A DNA stretch of 64,000 bases from Macrocybe gigantea. Taxonomy: Eukaryota > Basidiomycota > Agaricomycetes > Agaricales > Callistosporiaceae. The notes under the pieces are model-generated. The model did not search any database. It saw only the letters and a list, made by a program, of their open reading frames with translations, and had not been told where the DNA came from. The position numbers were made by a program, and so were the translations under genes. Below are positions 11,301 through 22,517 of this stretch, piece by piece. The stretch is from assembly GCA_011319805.1 (NCBI GenBank), contig SJRY01000311.1, positions 1 through 64,000 on the forward strand, read 5' to 3'. Within the stretch, counting starts at the first letter, position 1. Every line of letters begins with the position of its first letter.

Positions 11301-12237
11301 TTATCGTGCATCGCTGGATCAAACACTTACCCAGTGTTCGACCCAGCATGATTGCTCTTATGTGAGTAGTGATGGCTCCGTGCCTGCGAAAGCGGAAGTG
11401 CCATTTAAGCAGTCTGTGTCAGCTTCGCATGTTTATCGCGAGGGCAGGCTGGTTTTCGAAATTCGTCAGCCTGTTGGCAAATCAACGAGTGACGATGCCG
11501 AGCTTATTGGATTGCGAATGGCAATCCAAAAGGCTATCACACAAGATGGAGTTGACTCCATCGTGTGCTTTCTGGATTCGATGAATGCGATTAATCGCAT
11601 CATTGATTGCAATCCCCACTCTGTGCAGTCGCATTCTATTGCACTTTGTAGATCATTGAAAGCTTGGCTCTCAGAGTCCGAGCAGCGCCGGATTGAATTC
11701 TGGCACGTCCCTTCCAAATGGAAGTGGGCAATACAAGTCGAGGCTCACGAGTTTGCTCGAAGCCTGAACGTTCCTCTGGGGCTTCATCCCCTCTATACCA
11801 CCGATGGCCTTCGAAAGGAGGCTGACGATGATATGCATAGCACTTGGTTCCAGAATTCTGGGAACAAGAAATATATTGGTGCTTCCACATTTCGTTTTCA
11901 CGAAGCAGGAAAGCCAAACTCCTATGAACGCCCCTCTCGGAAGAGAATGGGCTTCATGAAGTTAGTGACAGACAACGAGCTTTATGCTCGCTGTTCACGT
12001 CTCGCATGCGGCCATGCTCCGATCAATGCGTATCGGGCACGGTTTAATTTTGTCGAGAGCGATTTATGCTCTTGCGGACGAGGGGCTGAGGACTCCGTCC
12101 ACGTCATGACTCTGTGCCGTAACTGGCACAGACCAACCGAACGCCAGTTTGACGCCTTTGTGCGTCACTGGTTCATTAAGTACCTGACATCTAATAAGGC
12201 TGCAGGTGCTTTCATTCCGGATCCAGGTGGCGGGTGA
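8334..12237 (+). pseudogene. LINE-B ORF2 (endonuclease, RT, RNase H), disrupted
   Basis: Start ATG 8334 overlaps the ORF1 stop by ATGA. Residues ~1-270 are an APE-type endonuclease: QNVNRKYVH, FFQEPAW, LGGDFNCHYELWD and SDHVPLSL carry the usual Asn, Glu, Asp and His residues. A TGA at 9147-9149 stands where LINE-D has CGA. The RT follows (9171-10873 in shifting frames) with GQGSALSP and FVDD. A long clean frame, 10795-12237, encodes the thumb region and RNase H (VSSDGSVP, SDDAELIGL, FLDSMNAI). It also has a C-terminal C-X-C-X8-H-X4-C motif (CSCGRGAEDSVHVMTLC) typical of RNase H-bearing LINEs. Stops and frameshifts show that it is inactive. Confidence 0.9.
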
Positions 12238-12628
12238 CTGCCGTTCTGTAGCGGAGATCGTCCGGGGCAACCTGGACAATCTTAAAACAGTTGGGTCAGT
12301 GACCGAAGCACTGACCAAGCGGTATGCGAATCGCAAACTCTGCAACAGCATTGTTATAGGTCCTTTTGGACCTTTTACGTGGAATTGACCACAGCCGGCC
12401 CTCTGGGGTTGGGGGACAGTGCTCGAGCAAGTGAGTATGTGTGAGCTCGAGTCCCATAGCTCGAGCGCAGGCATGAGAGAACAGGGCAGTGCAGCCCTCT
12501 ATGTATCTCCCTTCAGTCTGGTTTGCCTCGGACTAGTCGTATTTATAGTAGGTACCTTGGTGTATTTACAAGCGGCCTGCCACCGTGCACCGCTATATAA
12601 ATTGTTGAATTAAAAAAAAAAAAAAAAA
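12238..12628 (+). other. LINE-B 3' UTR with hairpin and poly(A)
   Basis: Contains AGGTCCTTTTGGACCT near 12358-12373, which can fold as a 6-bp stem with a TTTT loop, then a CTCGAG-rich segment and the common ~85-bp tail before the A17 tract. It acts at the RNA level as the likely site for RT binding and target-primed reverse transcription. Confidence 0.75.
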
Positions 12629-12894
12629 GCATCACCACTCAAGATTGACAATAAGTCTGCACTGAGTGTCACAAAGAACCCAGAGCATCATGGGAATATG
12701 AAACAGCTGGATTTGCGATACTTCTGGCTTAGGGATACAGTGGAGCAGAAGAGGATTCTGCCAGAATTTATTCCAGGGACTGAACAAGTTGCAGACTTGT
12801 TAACCAAGCCACTTACTGTACCAAAGGTCGAATTCTGTAGACAGAGAATGGGACTCATAGTTACATAGTTTAGACAGTTCAGGTCAGGGGGAGG
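12629..12894 (+). pseudogene. Copia RNase H C-terminus and 3' leader
   Basis: The frame reads LKIDNQSALSVTKNPEHHG, LDLRYFWLRD and ADLLTKPLT, the classic copia RNase H end. It stops shortly before a polypurine tract AGGTCAGGGGGAGG at 12881-12894. It directly follows the LINE-B poly(A) and belongs to the same strand as copia-1. The RT domain that should precede it is absent. Confidence 0.88.
12881..12894 (+). other. Copia polypurine tract
   Basis: AGGTCAGGGGGAGG directly before the TG of the 3' LTR, the expected site for plus-strand DNA priming. The copia-2 copy has its complement at 23131-23144. Confidence 0.85.
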
Positions 12895-13227
12895 TGTTAG
12901 AAGTGCCCCTCCTGTCCGGACTTGTGCATAGGACAGGACACAGGCTGTGCGCAGCAATGCACAGCCTGTGGCTGCATCCACAGCAATGCGCAGCGCAAGC
13001 TGCATGCGCAGTAACGCGCAGTATATAGCTGTGTCCGCAGCAGTGCACAGCTTACAGCTGTGCCCGCAGCAATGCGCAGCCTATGGCTGCGCACACAGCA
13101 TCCTGTGAGTATATATAGGTAGTATGGAGCGCCTTGAAGTCCTCAGTGTTCTTACTCAGGACTTCTAGGCAAGTACTTGTTTATACTCAATTATATTCAG
13201 TGTTCTCACTCAGGACTTCTAGGTTCT

Positions 13228-15657
13228 TTTTTTTTTTTTTTTTTTTTTTAAATCAACAATTTATATAGCGGTGCACGGTGGCAGTCCACTTGTAAATACA
13301 CACAGGTACCTACTATAAATACGACGAGTCCGATCCAAACCAGACTGAAGGAAAATACATAGAGGGCTACAGTGCCCTCCTCTCTCGTGCCCCGGCTCGA
13401 GCTAAAAGACCCGAGCTCGTGCATACTCGCTTGCTTGAGCACCGTCCCCCAGCCCCGAGGGGCCGGTTGTGGTCAATTCCATGTAAAAGGTCCAAAAGGA
13501 CCTATAACGGATGCTGTCACAAAGTTTGCGGTTCGCATAATGCTCGATCAGCGCTTCGGCCGCTGGTCCTACTGCCTAAAGATTGCCTAGGTTGCCCCGG
13601 GCGATCTCCGCTACAGAGCGGTAGTCACCCGCCACCTGGATCCGGAATAAAAGCTCCTGCTGCCTTGTTGGATGCAAGGTACTTGATAAACCAGTGGCGC
13701 ACAAATGCGTCGAACTGGCGCTCAGTTGGCCTGTGCCAGTTGCGGCACTGAGTCATGACATGGACGGAGTCTTCCGGCCCTCATCCGCAAGAGCATAAGT
13801 CGCTCTCAACGAAATTAAACCGTGCCCGATACGCATTGATCGGGGCGTGGCCGCATGCAAGTCGTGTGCAGCGAGCAAAAAGCTCATTCTCTGTCACTAA
13901 CTTCATGAAGCCCGTTCTCTTCCGAGAGGGCCATTCATAGGAATTTGGCTTTCCTGCTTCGTGAAAACGAAATGTGGAAGCACCAATGTATTTCTTGTTC
14001 CCAGAATTCTGGAACCAAGTGCTATGCATATCATCGTCAGCCTCCTTTCGAAGGCCATCGGTGGTATAGAGGGGACGACGTCCCAGGGGAACCTCCAGGC
14101 TCCCGGCAAACTCGTGAGCCTCAACTTGTATTGCCCACTTCCATTTGGAAGGGACGTGCCAGAATTCAATCCGGCGCTGCTCGGACTCAGAGAGCCAAGC
14201 TTCCAGTGATGCACAAAGTGCAATAGAATGCGACTGCACAGAGTGGGGGTTGCAATCGATGATGTGATTAATTGCATTCATCGAATCTAAAAAGCACATG
14301 ACAGAATTAACTCCATCTTGTGCGATAGCCTTTTGGATTGCCATTCGCAACCCAATGAGCTCAGCATCGTCGCTCGTTGATTTACCAACTGGCTGACGAA
14401 TCTCAGAGACCAGCCTGCCCTCGCGATAAACACGCGAAGCTGACACAGACTGCTTAAGTGGCACTTCTGCTTTCGCAGGCACGGAGCCATCACTACTCAC
14501 ATAAGAGCAATCATGCTGGATCGAACACTGGGAAAGTGTTTGATCCAGCAATGTGCAGTAAGCCTTGACCGAGTCCTCGTCTCGGTCCAGTAACTTATAG
14601 ATCTCAAAGCGACTGCCAAACTCATCGACAAGCCGCCTGCCCGGGTTATTTGCATCAGCAAAATAATCTGTGGTTAGAAAGAGTGGCGGTTTCAGATCCA
14701 CCAAATCCTTGAGTGGGGACTTAAGCGCAGCACGCTGTCTGTCTGACAAAGAAGCGAGATTTCTCACTTTAGATGGGTCGCCCCCAGACGAGGCGGGCGT
14801 ACTAATTGACCTGAGAGCATGCCTCAGATTGGAATTGGCGAGGCGGGCAGAGGACCCGACCTTCAGCCTTTGGATGAACCCGCCGATGGGTTCGACGCAG
14901 GCCATTGTCTCAGCCGCACCCTCGGAGTAGTGCGAAACTGTCCATTGATCCAGATGCAAGCTTTACACTGCATCTGGCGTAGTTGTTTCAACAGTGCGAC
15001 ATTACGCATGCCATTGAAGTTCCATAATAAACAGCCGTATGTTGCGATGGGACGCGTGCACGACAAGTAGAGAATGCGTTTCTGCTGAGGGGATAAGCCC
15101 CGAACAGAATTGCCCAACATTTGGAAGGCCCTGGCGGTAGTCAAGGCCTTCGTAGCGTAGAATCGAACATGCTCCTTAAAAGAAAGGCGCGTGTCCAAAA
15201 AGAAACCAAGGTATCGCCAGACATCCTTGGGTCGAAGCGGGGTGTTGCCCGTAAATGGAGCAAAACCCAAGTCAATAGACGGACGAGGGTCCATACTATT
15301 GCGCGAAAAGTGCTGTAATTCAGTCTTGTTGTGTTCTACAACAAGACCGAAGTCAGTGAAGAGGTTATGCACAGAGGCATAAGCCCTCTGCAGTTTCGGA
15401 ACATTGTCCGATGTGGATTTGGACTGAGCAATGATCAGTCCGTCATCGACGAATGACATGATTACTGGCATATCACCAGCTTTCTGATACAGTTTCAGTA
15501 CCGGCGCCAAGTAGAGCGCTGACAATACTGGGGAGAGTGCAGAGCCTTGACCAACTCCCACGTCGGCATCGAACTCTGGAGAGATGGCACTATGCCAGGC
15601 ATAAGAAGTTTTGCGCCCAACGAGATATGATTCAAAGAACTTTGACACCTGTCGTGC
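13228..15657 (-). mobile_element. LINE-C, 5'-truncated, reverse strand
   Basis: The poly(T) at 13227-13249 is the LINE poly(A) on the minus strand. The element stops at 15657 within the RT domain, typical of incomplete reverse transcription. A 15-bp direct repeat GGACTTCTAGGTTCT at 13213-13227 and 15658-15672 is the target duplication, so this is a textbook target-primed insertion into the copia LTR. Length is 2.43 kb. Confidence 0.95.
13625..15657 (-). pseudogene. LINE-C ORF2 fragment (RT C-terminus, RNase H)
   Basis: Two long frames cover it. 15648-14863 carries RT with GQGSALSP, FVDDGLIIAQ and the thumb. 14959-13781 carries RNase H with SSDGSVP, DDAELIGL and FLDSMNAI, and ends at the zinc motif. 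They overlap in different frames because of an indel near 14930. The shared ORF2 stop position is 13625-13627. Of the ORF2 copies here, this one keeps among the longest open frames, which fits its being a young insertion. Confidence 0.88.
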
Positions 15658-15711
15658 GGACTTCTAGGTTCTAAGGCTTGTCCAGAGTGTTCCCTGTGCC
15701 TAGTTTCAACA

Positions 15712-16168
15712 CTTTCATCTTTCATATCATGAAAATCAGCTGAAAATCAACCGACCTACCAGAGTTTTCTATGAGCGATGACCCGCTCAATATTGTCAGC
15801 GGTGGTGGCCATGCACCACTCAACCCGCACCCAGATATCGGGCACGGTTTAATTTTGCAGAGAGCAATCTATGCTCTTGCGGACGAGGGCCTGAAGACTC
15901 CGTCCACGTTCTGACTCAGTGCCGTAACTGGCACAGGCCAACCGAACACCAATTTGACGCATTTGTGCGTCACTGGTTCATGAAGTACCTGACAACTAAC
16001 AAGGCTGCAGGTGCCTTTATTCCGGATCCAGGTGGCGGGTGACTGCCGTTCTGCAGCAGGGATCGCCTGGGGCAACCTGGACAATCTTAATGCAGTTGGA
16101 TCAGTGACCGAAGCACTGATCGAGCAGTATGCGAACCGCAAGCTTTGCGACAGCATCCGTTATCGCTG
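15712..16168 (+). mobile_element. LINE-E, internally deleted LINE variant
   Basis: The first ~120 bp are a diverged LINE 5' end, with ATG 15771 beginning ORF1 as MSDDPLNIVSGGG. At ~15834 the sequence jumps straight to the last ~300 bp of ORF2 (TATCGGGCACGGTTTAAT), which has the zinc-motif region and the GGATCCAGG end. It then stops at CCGTTATCGCTG, just before the hairpin of the 3' UTR, where LINE-D begins. About 6 kb is missing, and it has no poly(A) of its own. Confidence 0.8.
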
Positions 16169-16364
16169 CGCTTCTCTTTCCACAACCCCCACTTGTAAAC
16201 AACTGTAAACAACTCTCACAAATCGCACTCCTCATTCTACGGCGACAACACTTGGGACGATCTTTGATCAGGTTGCAGATCCAGATACCTATATCCTTGA
16301 GCACTCCCCGTTCTTAAAATCGCGAAAATCGGCTGAAAATCCACCGATTTATTAGAGTTTTTCA
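16169..16364 (+). promoter_or_regulatory. LINE-D 5' UTR
   Basis: It matches the LINE-B leader, including the GTAAACAACT repeat, and ends at the proposed ORF1 start. It is the likely internal promoter region of the family. Confidence 0.6.
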
Positions 16365-18220
16365 ATGAGCGACGATCCGCTCAACATTGTTGGCGGCGGT
16401 GGGCCTCCACCGCTAAATCCGCACCCTGGGCGGACCCTCTCAGGCCCCTCTCGACCCCCTGCTCCTTCCCTCTCGGGGACAGGAGCCTTCTCTTCCAAAG
16501 CGGCGACGGTCTAATGGATACCGACGACGCTGGCCCTCGAATCGGACTGGGTCTACCGAACCCCCGTTCCTCCATCTCCGTCGATGCTGTCCATGGAGGC
16601 AGCTTATAACGACAATTCTATTGGTATTGCGATCTTTCCCAAAGGGCATCGGTTCCTTCACGGTGAAGCGAAGGCCGCCACCGAATCCCTCGCTGCCCTT
16701 AAGGATTGGATCCTCAAGGTCGGCAAAGCATCTGTCTCCATCCCGGCGGGCTACCAGTATGCCATCGCTGAGGGTATTGCGGCCTTGGTCGCTACTGCTG
16801 GCGATGTTAACATGTTCTCCGTCCCTACTCTTCAGGGACCTCAGCATGAACTCGGAATGCGCTTGCAGAGTATTGTAAATGCGCACCTTCCCTCATGCGG
16901 GAAATCAACTCGCTTTGCCGATCCCGCCACTCATCACTCCCCTCTGGTACAGTGCGACTGGAGGACTCACGTTCGAACCAGGGCGCCCCGCCTCCGAGAC
17001 TGGCTCGGAACCCAAACCGCCCTCCTCCACCCCCTCGTGCGCGATCTCGTTCCCGGACTCCTGGATGTGGACCGCCTCCTCCGGTCAATAGGGCTACTTG
17101 CCCATCTTCCGGTAAGCGCTCCTATGTGCAAGCCCTGGCCCAACCGGCCAACACTCCTGCCGAGGCTATTGTAGCCCTGGCAAAGACATTCCCACACCTC
17201 CCCGCAGAGAAGATTGTCTCCTTGCAAAAGGAAGCAACCGGGGAGCCGTCTGGACCACCTAAGAAGAAGGCGAAGTCCACCTCTCACGGACCGTCCCATC
17301 GTAATGTCCGGGTCAGTTACTCTTTTCCGGCTGACAACGATTCTGTTGCCACCGGAGCTCTCCTTAATGCCCTTAATAGGGCGTTGACCACCGGTAAGTC
17401 CTGGATTCGATGCGAATCTATCCAGGATCATTCCGCCTCCTCGTTCTCTTGCTTGATGACAAGGGTGGCTTCTCCGAAAGACCTCAGCATTTTGCGTGAG
17501 GCCGCTCTCCGCTGTGCTCCGGCAGGATCTACTGTTGAGCTCGCAATCCCGACGAGCGTTTCTTATTTGAAACTGCTCGACGTTCCCTATTTCAATGCCG
17601 ATGGTAGCATTATCACTGCCCGGCAGGCTTACGAGATTCTCTGAGACTCTTCCTTCTCGGATCTCATTACTCTCGTTGGGGTACCGCGTGTCATGCGCAA
17701 CTCCAAGAATTCCGATACTGCAACTGTCTGGTTCAACATCGAAGACACGTCAACTGGCCAGAATGTAAAGGCTCTGGACAATTGTACAGTTATGGTCAGG
17801 AATTGGCGTTGCCGATTCAAGGCCGCTCTCTCCTCGCCGGGAGTTCCTCTTTGCGAACGCTGCTGGCGCTGGGGGCACTCTGTGTTGAAGTGCAACCAGC
17901 AATCTCTCCACTGCCCGATCTGTGGGGAATCTCACAGAAAGGAACACCATCGTACCCTGGCATCTTGCTGCAAGGCTCGACCCAAGGCTAACCCTCCTCA
18001 CGAGGCTACTCCGGCGGGCCAGCCCTGCCCTCATCCTCCTAAGTGTCTCAGCTGCAGCCGAGACCATTCCACTGATGACCGGAAGTGTCCCTTCTGGAAA
18101 AATCGCTTTGATCCAGATTGGATCAAGGAACACTATAAGCTGGTACGTGATCGCAAACGATCAGGTAGCAATCATCCTAATGCCTCCCCGCAGCATAATG
18201 CAGAGGCCGATGCATCATGA
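16365..18220 (+). pseudogene. LINE-D ORF1 (RNA-binding, three zinc knuckles)
   Basis: The proposed start is ATG 16365 (MSDDPLNIVGGGG). A proline-rich N-terminus, a conserved NDNSIGIAIFPKGHR block, a basic PPKKKAKS patch and a central domain (PTSVSYLKLLD) follow. The C-terminus has three cysteine/histidine motifs: CERCWRWGHSVLKC, CPICGESHRKEHH...C and CLSCSRDHSTDDRKC. It is broken by frame changes before ~16584 and near 16895-17174, and by TGA 17642-17644 where LINE-B has CGA. The final TGA 18218-18220 overlaps the ORF2 ATG. The protein would coat LINE RNA. Confidence 0.85.
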
Positions 18221-21200
18221 GTGTCTCCTCGGGTAGCACAGCCTCGGCTGTGGTCCCCGGTTCAAGGGGACGCTCATTGATTTCTTCTTTTCGTATTTTC
18301 TCTCAGAATGTAAATAGAAAATATGTACACATGGACATGCTCCTCTCTACTCTCGGGAGGGATTATGATATTCTGTTTTTCCAAGAACCCGCTTGGAATC
18401 TCATAAGACACACTCCGTCTGCCCTCAATGTTGAGGGCGATGCAGTAATTGGTGGTCCCACTCATCCAGACTGGACCTGTATCGTCCGCCGATCATCTCT
18501 CGAGGATCCTCCTTGGGTTATGGCCTATGTACATAACAGGCTTCGTCGCCTGCGTCCATCCCTTCGTCGTGACCTAGTTGATAGTCGCGATCTTATGATT
18601 GTTAGCTTTGCCACCCCTGGCGAGCCTCTCTTTCTCACTAATGCATACTCTGATGTGGATGCTAGCGCCATCCGTCTCTTGCATGATTGTGCAGAGTGCC
18701 CCGACTTCCCCAACTTAGTTTATCTCGGAGGGGACTTCAATTGTCATTATGAACTCTGGGATGGAGTTCATAATTCGCAGCGCTCTCGAGGAGAGATGCT
18801 GTGTAATGCAGCTCTTGACCTCGGTCTAGAATGGTCAGAACCTAGTAATCCTGGACCGACTTTCATTTCATATAATCCGGAGCTTGGCCCTCGGTTATCG
18901 ACCTGATGTTCGTCCCTATCGATAGTGGGGATTGTCATCCTCGCATGATAGATGCACTCAAGCTAACATCGGACCATGTACCGATGTCACTTGTACTGGA
19001 CATTCCTCTGCTAGACTTATCCATCCAGCGACGAATGCTAAGCAAGGACAGCGTGCCGGAGTTTATCTCCGATATTGCTGGTGATCTTCTCAGAATGGAC
19101 AGTGTCCCTATCGAGACTAATAACGACCTCGAGAGTGTTCTGTCGACACTATCGAAGGCCATTGATCGAGCCTGGAATCGACATTCTAAGGAATGTAAGC
19201 TTTCAAAACGGAGTAAGGGTTGGTGGAACCAGCACTGCTCTGAGACTCTTGATACTTTCAGACAAACCCGGTCTGAAAGAGATCATCGCATCTGGCAGCG
19301 AACTGTCAAAGATGCTAAACGTGCCTTCTTTGATCAACGGATCAAGGAAGTTGCAGAAAAATCTCGTCGTCCATGGGATTTAGCTGCATGGATGAAACAG
19401 AGACCTCTACCCGACTACGAAGCTATCTCTTTCTAGGGACAGCCTTGCAACTCTATCGAAGCGCTTTGGAATGCGCTTGATAAGTCTTATAACGCTGCAT
19501 CTGACCGTGCAGTTAACTTGGACCGCCTCAATGACCTTGAAGCGCATCCAGAGCGGAATTGGGTCCCGTTCTCTGCTACAGAGCTCCGAGAGTCCTTGGA
19601 GCCCTGTAGCAATACATCGGCGCCGGGACCAGATCATCTGTCTTGGAGCCATGTCAAGCAGCTTGTGAAATTCCCTCACATAGCTGCATTTATCTTAAAC
19701 ATTTCAAACGCATGTTTAGACCTGGGGCATTGGCCCTCTTACTTCAAGCAGAGCTTGTCAGTTATCATTCCGAAGCCTGGCAAACCTGCATACGATACCC
19801 CAAAAGCCTTTCGTCCGATTGTGCTTTTGAACACCCTCGGCAAGCTTGTCGAAAAGATGCTGGTACGACGTATGCAATACGAAGCAACCAAGTTTGCTGT
19901 CTTCGATCCGAAGCAGTTCGGCGGTATCCGTCAGAATTCTACTGAGGATGCCGGAGTCTTCCTTACCCATATCATCCGTCAGGGATGGTCTAAGGGATTT
20001 AAAACGAGTGTCATTGCCTTTGATGTCACTCAGTATTTCCCTTCACTTAACCACTGCATGTTAGTGAAGATTCTTCAACACGGAGGCTTTGGACGACAAG
20101 TGTCAAAGTTCTTTGAATCATACCTCGTTGGGCGCAAGACTTCTTACGCCTGGCGTAGTGCCATCTCTCCAGAGTTTGATGCTGACGTTGGAGTCGGTCA
20201 AGGCTCTGCACTCTCTCCAGTATTGTCAGCGCTCTACTTAGCGCCAGTGCTGAAACTATATCAGAAAACTGGTGGTATGCCAGTAATCATGTCATTCGTT
20301 GATGATGGACTGATTATCGCTCAGTCCAAATCCACAGCAGACAATGTTCCGAAACTGCAGAGGGCCTATGCATCCATGCATAACCTCTTCACTGACTTTG
20401 GTCTTATTGTTGAACACAACAAGACTGAATTACAGCACTTTTCGCGCAATAGCACGGACCCTCGTCCGTCTATCGACTTGGGATTTGCTCCATTTACAGG
20501 CAACACCCCACTTTGACCCAAGGATATCTGGCGATACCTAGGTTTCTTTCTGGATGCGCGCCTTTCTTTTAAGGAGCATGTTCGGTTTTACGCTACGAAG
20601 GCCTTGACTACGGCCAGAGCCTTCCAAATGTTGGGCAACTCTGTCTGGGGTTTATCTCCTCAACAGAAACGCATTCTCTACCTGTCATGTGCGCGTCTGA
20701 TCGCAACATACGGCTGTTTATTATGGAATTTCAATGGCATGCATAATATCGCACTATTGAAACAACTGCGCCAGATGCAGCATAAAGCTTGCATCTGGAT
20801 CAATGGACAGTTTCGCACTACTCCCGAGGGTGCGGCTGAGACAATGGCCTGCGTCGAACCCATCGGCGGGTTCATTCAAAGGCTGAAGGTTGGGTCCTCT
20901 GCCCGCCTCGCCAATTCCAATCTGAGACATGCTCTCAGGTCAATTAGTATGCCTGCCTCAGTCGGGGGCGACCCATCTAAAGTGAGAAACCTCGCTGATC
21001 TATCGGACAGGCAGCGGTCTGCGCTCAAGTCCCCTCTCAAGGATTTGGTGGATCTGAAACCACCACTCTTTCTAACCACGGATTACTTTGCTGATGCAAA
21101 TAACCTGGGCAGGCGACTTGTCGACGAGTTTGGCAGTCGCTTTGAGATTCATAAGTTACTTGGCCGGGATGAAGACTCGGTCAAGGCTTATTGCACATCG

Positions 21201-22124
21201 CTAGACCAGACACTTGCTTTGTGTTCGATCCAGCATGATTGCTCTTATGTGAGTAGTGACGGTTCTGTGCCCACGAAAGCAGAAGGACCTTTCAAGCAGT
21301 CTGTTTCCGCGTCACGTGTTTATCGCGAAGGCAGACTGGTTTCTGAATTTCGTCAGCCAGTTGGCAGAGCAACGAGCGACGATGCTGAGCTTATTGGATT
21401 GCGAATGGCGATCCAAAAGGCTATCACACAAGATGGAGTTAATTCTGTCATGTGCTTCTTAGACTCGATGAATGCAATCAATCGCATCATCGATTGCAAT
21501 CCCCACTCTGTACAGGCGCATTCTATTGCACTGTGCAGATCATTGAAGACTTGGCTCTCAGACACGGAGCAGTGCCGGATCGAACTCTGGCACGTCCCCT
21601 CAAAGTGGAGGTGGACAATACAAGTCGAGGCTCATGAGTTAGCTCGAAGTCTTGACGTTCCTCTGGGGCTTCGCCCCCTCTATACCACCGATGGCCTTCG
21701 AAAGGAGGCTGACGATGATATGCACAACACTTGGCTCCAGAATTCTGGAAACAAGAAATACATTGGTTCTTCCATGTTTCATTTTTATGATGTAGGAAAA
21801 CCAGACTCTTATGAACGTCCCTCTCGGAAGAGGATGGGCTTCATGAAACTTGTGACAGAAAATGAACTTTATGCTCGCTGTTCACGTCTAGCATGCGGCT
21901 ATGCTCCGATCAATGCGTATCGGGCACGGTTTAATTTTGTAGAGAGCGATCTATGCTCATGCGGATGAGGGCCTGAAGACTCCGTCCATGTTTTGACTCA
22001 GTGCTGTAAATGGCACAGGCCAACGGAATGCCAATTTGATGCATTTGTGCGTCACTGGTTTATTAAGTACCTGGCAGCTAACAAGGCTGCAGGTGCCTTT
22101 ATTCCGGATCCAGGCAGCGGGTGA
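18217..22124 (+). pseudogene. LINE-D ORF2 (endonuclease, RT, RNase H)
   Basis: ATG 18217 lies in the ATGA overlap with ORF1. The endonuclease domain is readable to ~18885, where a 1-bp deletion shifts the frame, and continues at 18906-19436. It includes FFQEPAW and GGDFNCHYELWD. TAG 19434 replaces CAG. The RT frame 19518-20516 carries the fingers, GQGSALSP and FVDDGLIIAQ and ends at TGA 20514, where other copies have CGA. The thumb and RNase H frame 20604-21968 has SSDGSVP, DDAELIGL and FLDSMNAI and ends at TGA 21966, again CGA elsewhere. The terminal zinc motif and tail run to TGA 22122-22124. About 1300 codons in all, normal for this LINE type. Confidence 0.9.
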
Positions 22125-22517
22125 CTGCCGTTCTGCAGCGGAGATTGCCCGGGGCAACCTGGACAATCTTGAAGCAGTTGAGCCAGCGATCGTAGCGCTG
22201 ACCAAGCATTATGCGAACCGCAAGCTTTGCGACAGCATCCGTTATAGGTCCTATTGGACCTTTTACATGGAATTGACCACAACCGGCCCTCAGGGGCTGG
22301 GGGATGGGGCTCGAGTGAGCGAGTATGCACGAGTGTGCGCCTAAAGGCGCGCACACGGGCAGGAGACAACAGGGTGAATATGCCCTCTATGTACATCCCT
22401 TCAGTCCGGTTTCCTTCGGACTAGTCGTATTTATTGTAGGTACCAATGTGTATTTACAAGCGGACTGCCACCGAGCACCGCTATATAAATTGCTGATTTA
22501 AAAAAAAAAAAAAAAAA
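22125..22517 (+). other. LINE-D 3' UTR and poly(A)
   Basis: The hairpin here is AGGTCCTATTGGACCT near 22246: the arms are kept while the loop changed from TTTT to TATT. The conserved tail TCGTATTTATTGTAGGTACC to the A18 tract follows. Confidence 0.75.

Larger units (their letters stand above)
5774..12628 (+). mobile_element. LINE-B, near full-length, with solo LTR inside
   Basis: It spans 5' UTR (from CGCTTCTCTTTCCAC), ORF1, ORF2, 3' UTR and a 17-nt poly(A) at 12612-12628. The 5' end matches LINE-D base for base over the first ~200 bp, so this is probably the true element start. Subtracting the 402-bp LTR and one 5-bp duplicate gives about 6.45 kb. A 109-bp tandem duplication and several frameshifts and stops disable it. 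It lies between copia integrase (5773) and copia RNase H (12629). I see no obvious target duplication, which fits an insertion with loss of target DNA. Confidence 0.92.
12895..15711 (+). repeat. Copia 3' LTR split by LINE-C
   Basis: The left part, 12895-13227, starts TGTTAGAAGTGCCCC. The right part, 15673-15711, ends CTAGTTTCAACA. Together with the short target they make an LTR of about 372 bp. LINE-C lies between, flanked by GGACTTCTAGGTTCT on both sides. The left part includes the GCAGC minisatellite and a TATATATAGG promoter-like stretch near 13109. Confidence 0.92.
16169..22517 (+). mobile_element. LINE-D, full-length
   Basis: 6349 bp from CGCTTCTCTTTCCAC to an 18-nt poly(A) (22500-22517). 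It is the best full-length copy in the window: one uninterrupted 5' UTR, ORF1, ORF2 and 3' UTR, damaged by at least four premature stops and a few indels. No target duplication is visible because its left end abuts LINE-E and its right end abuts a fragment of a tRNA-headed module. Confidence 0.93.

Noticed and set aside
2960..15711. A single copia element with both LTRs
   Set aside because: Orientation fits, but the LTR pieces differ at roughly ten of 130 positions and the RT region is missing, so one-element origin is possible but not shown.
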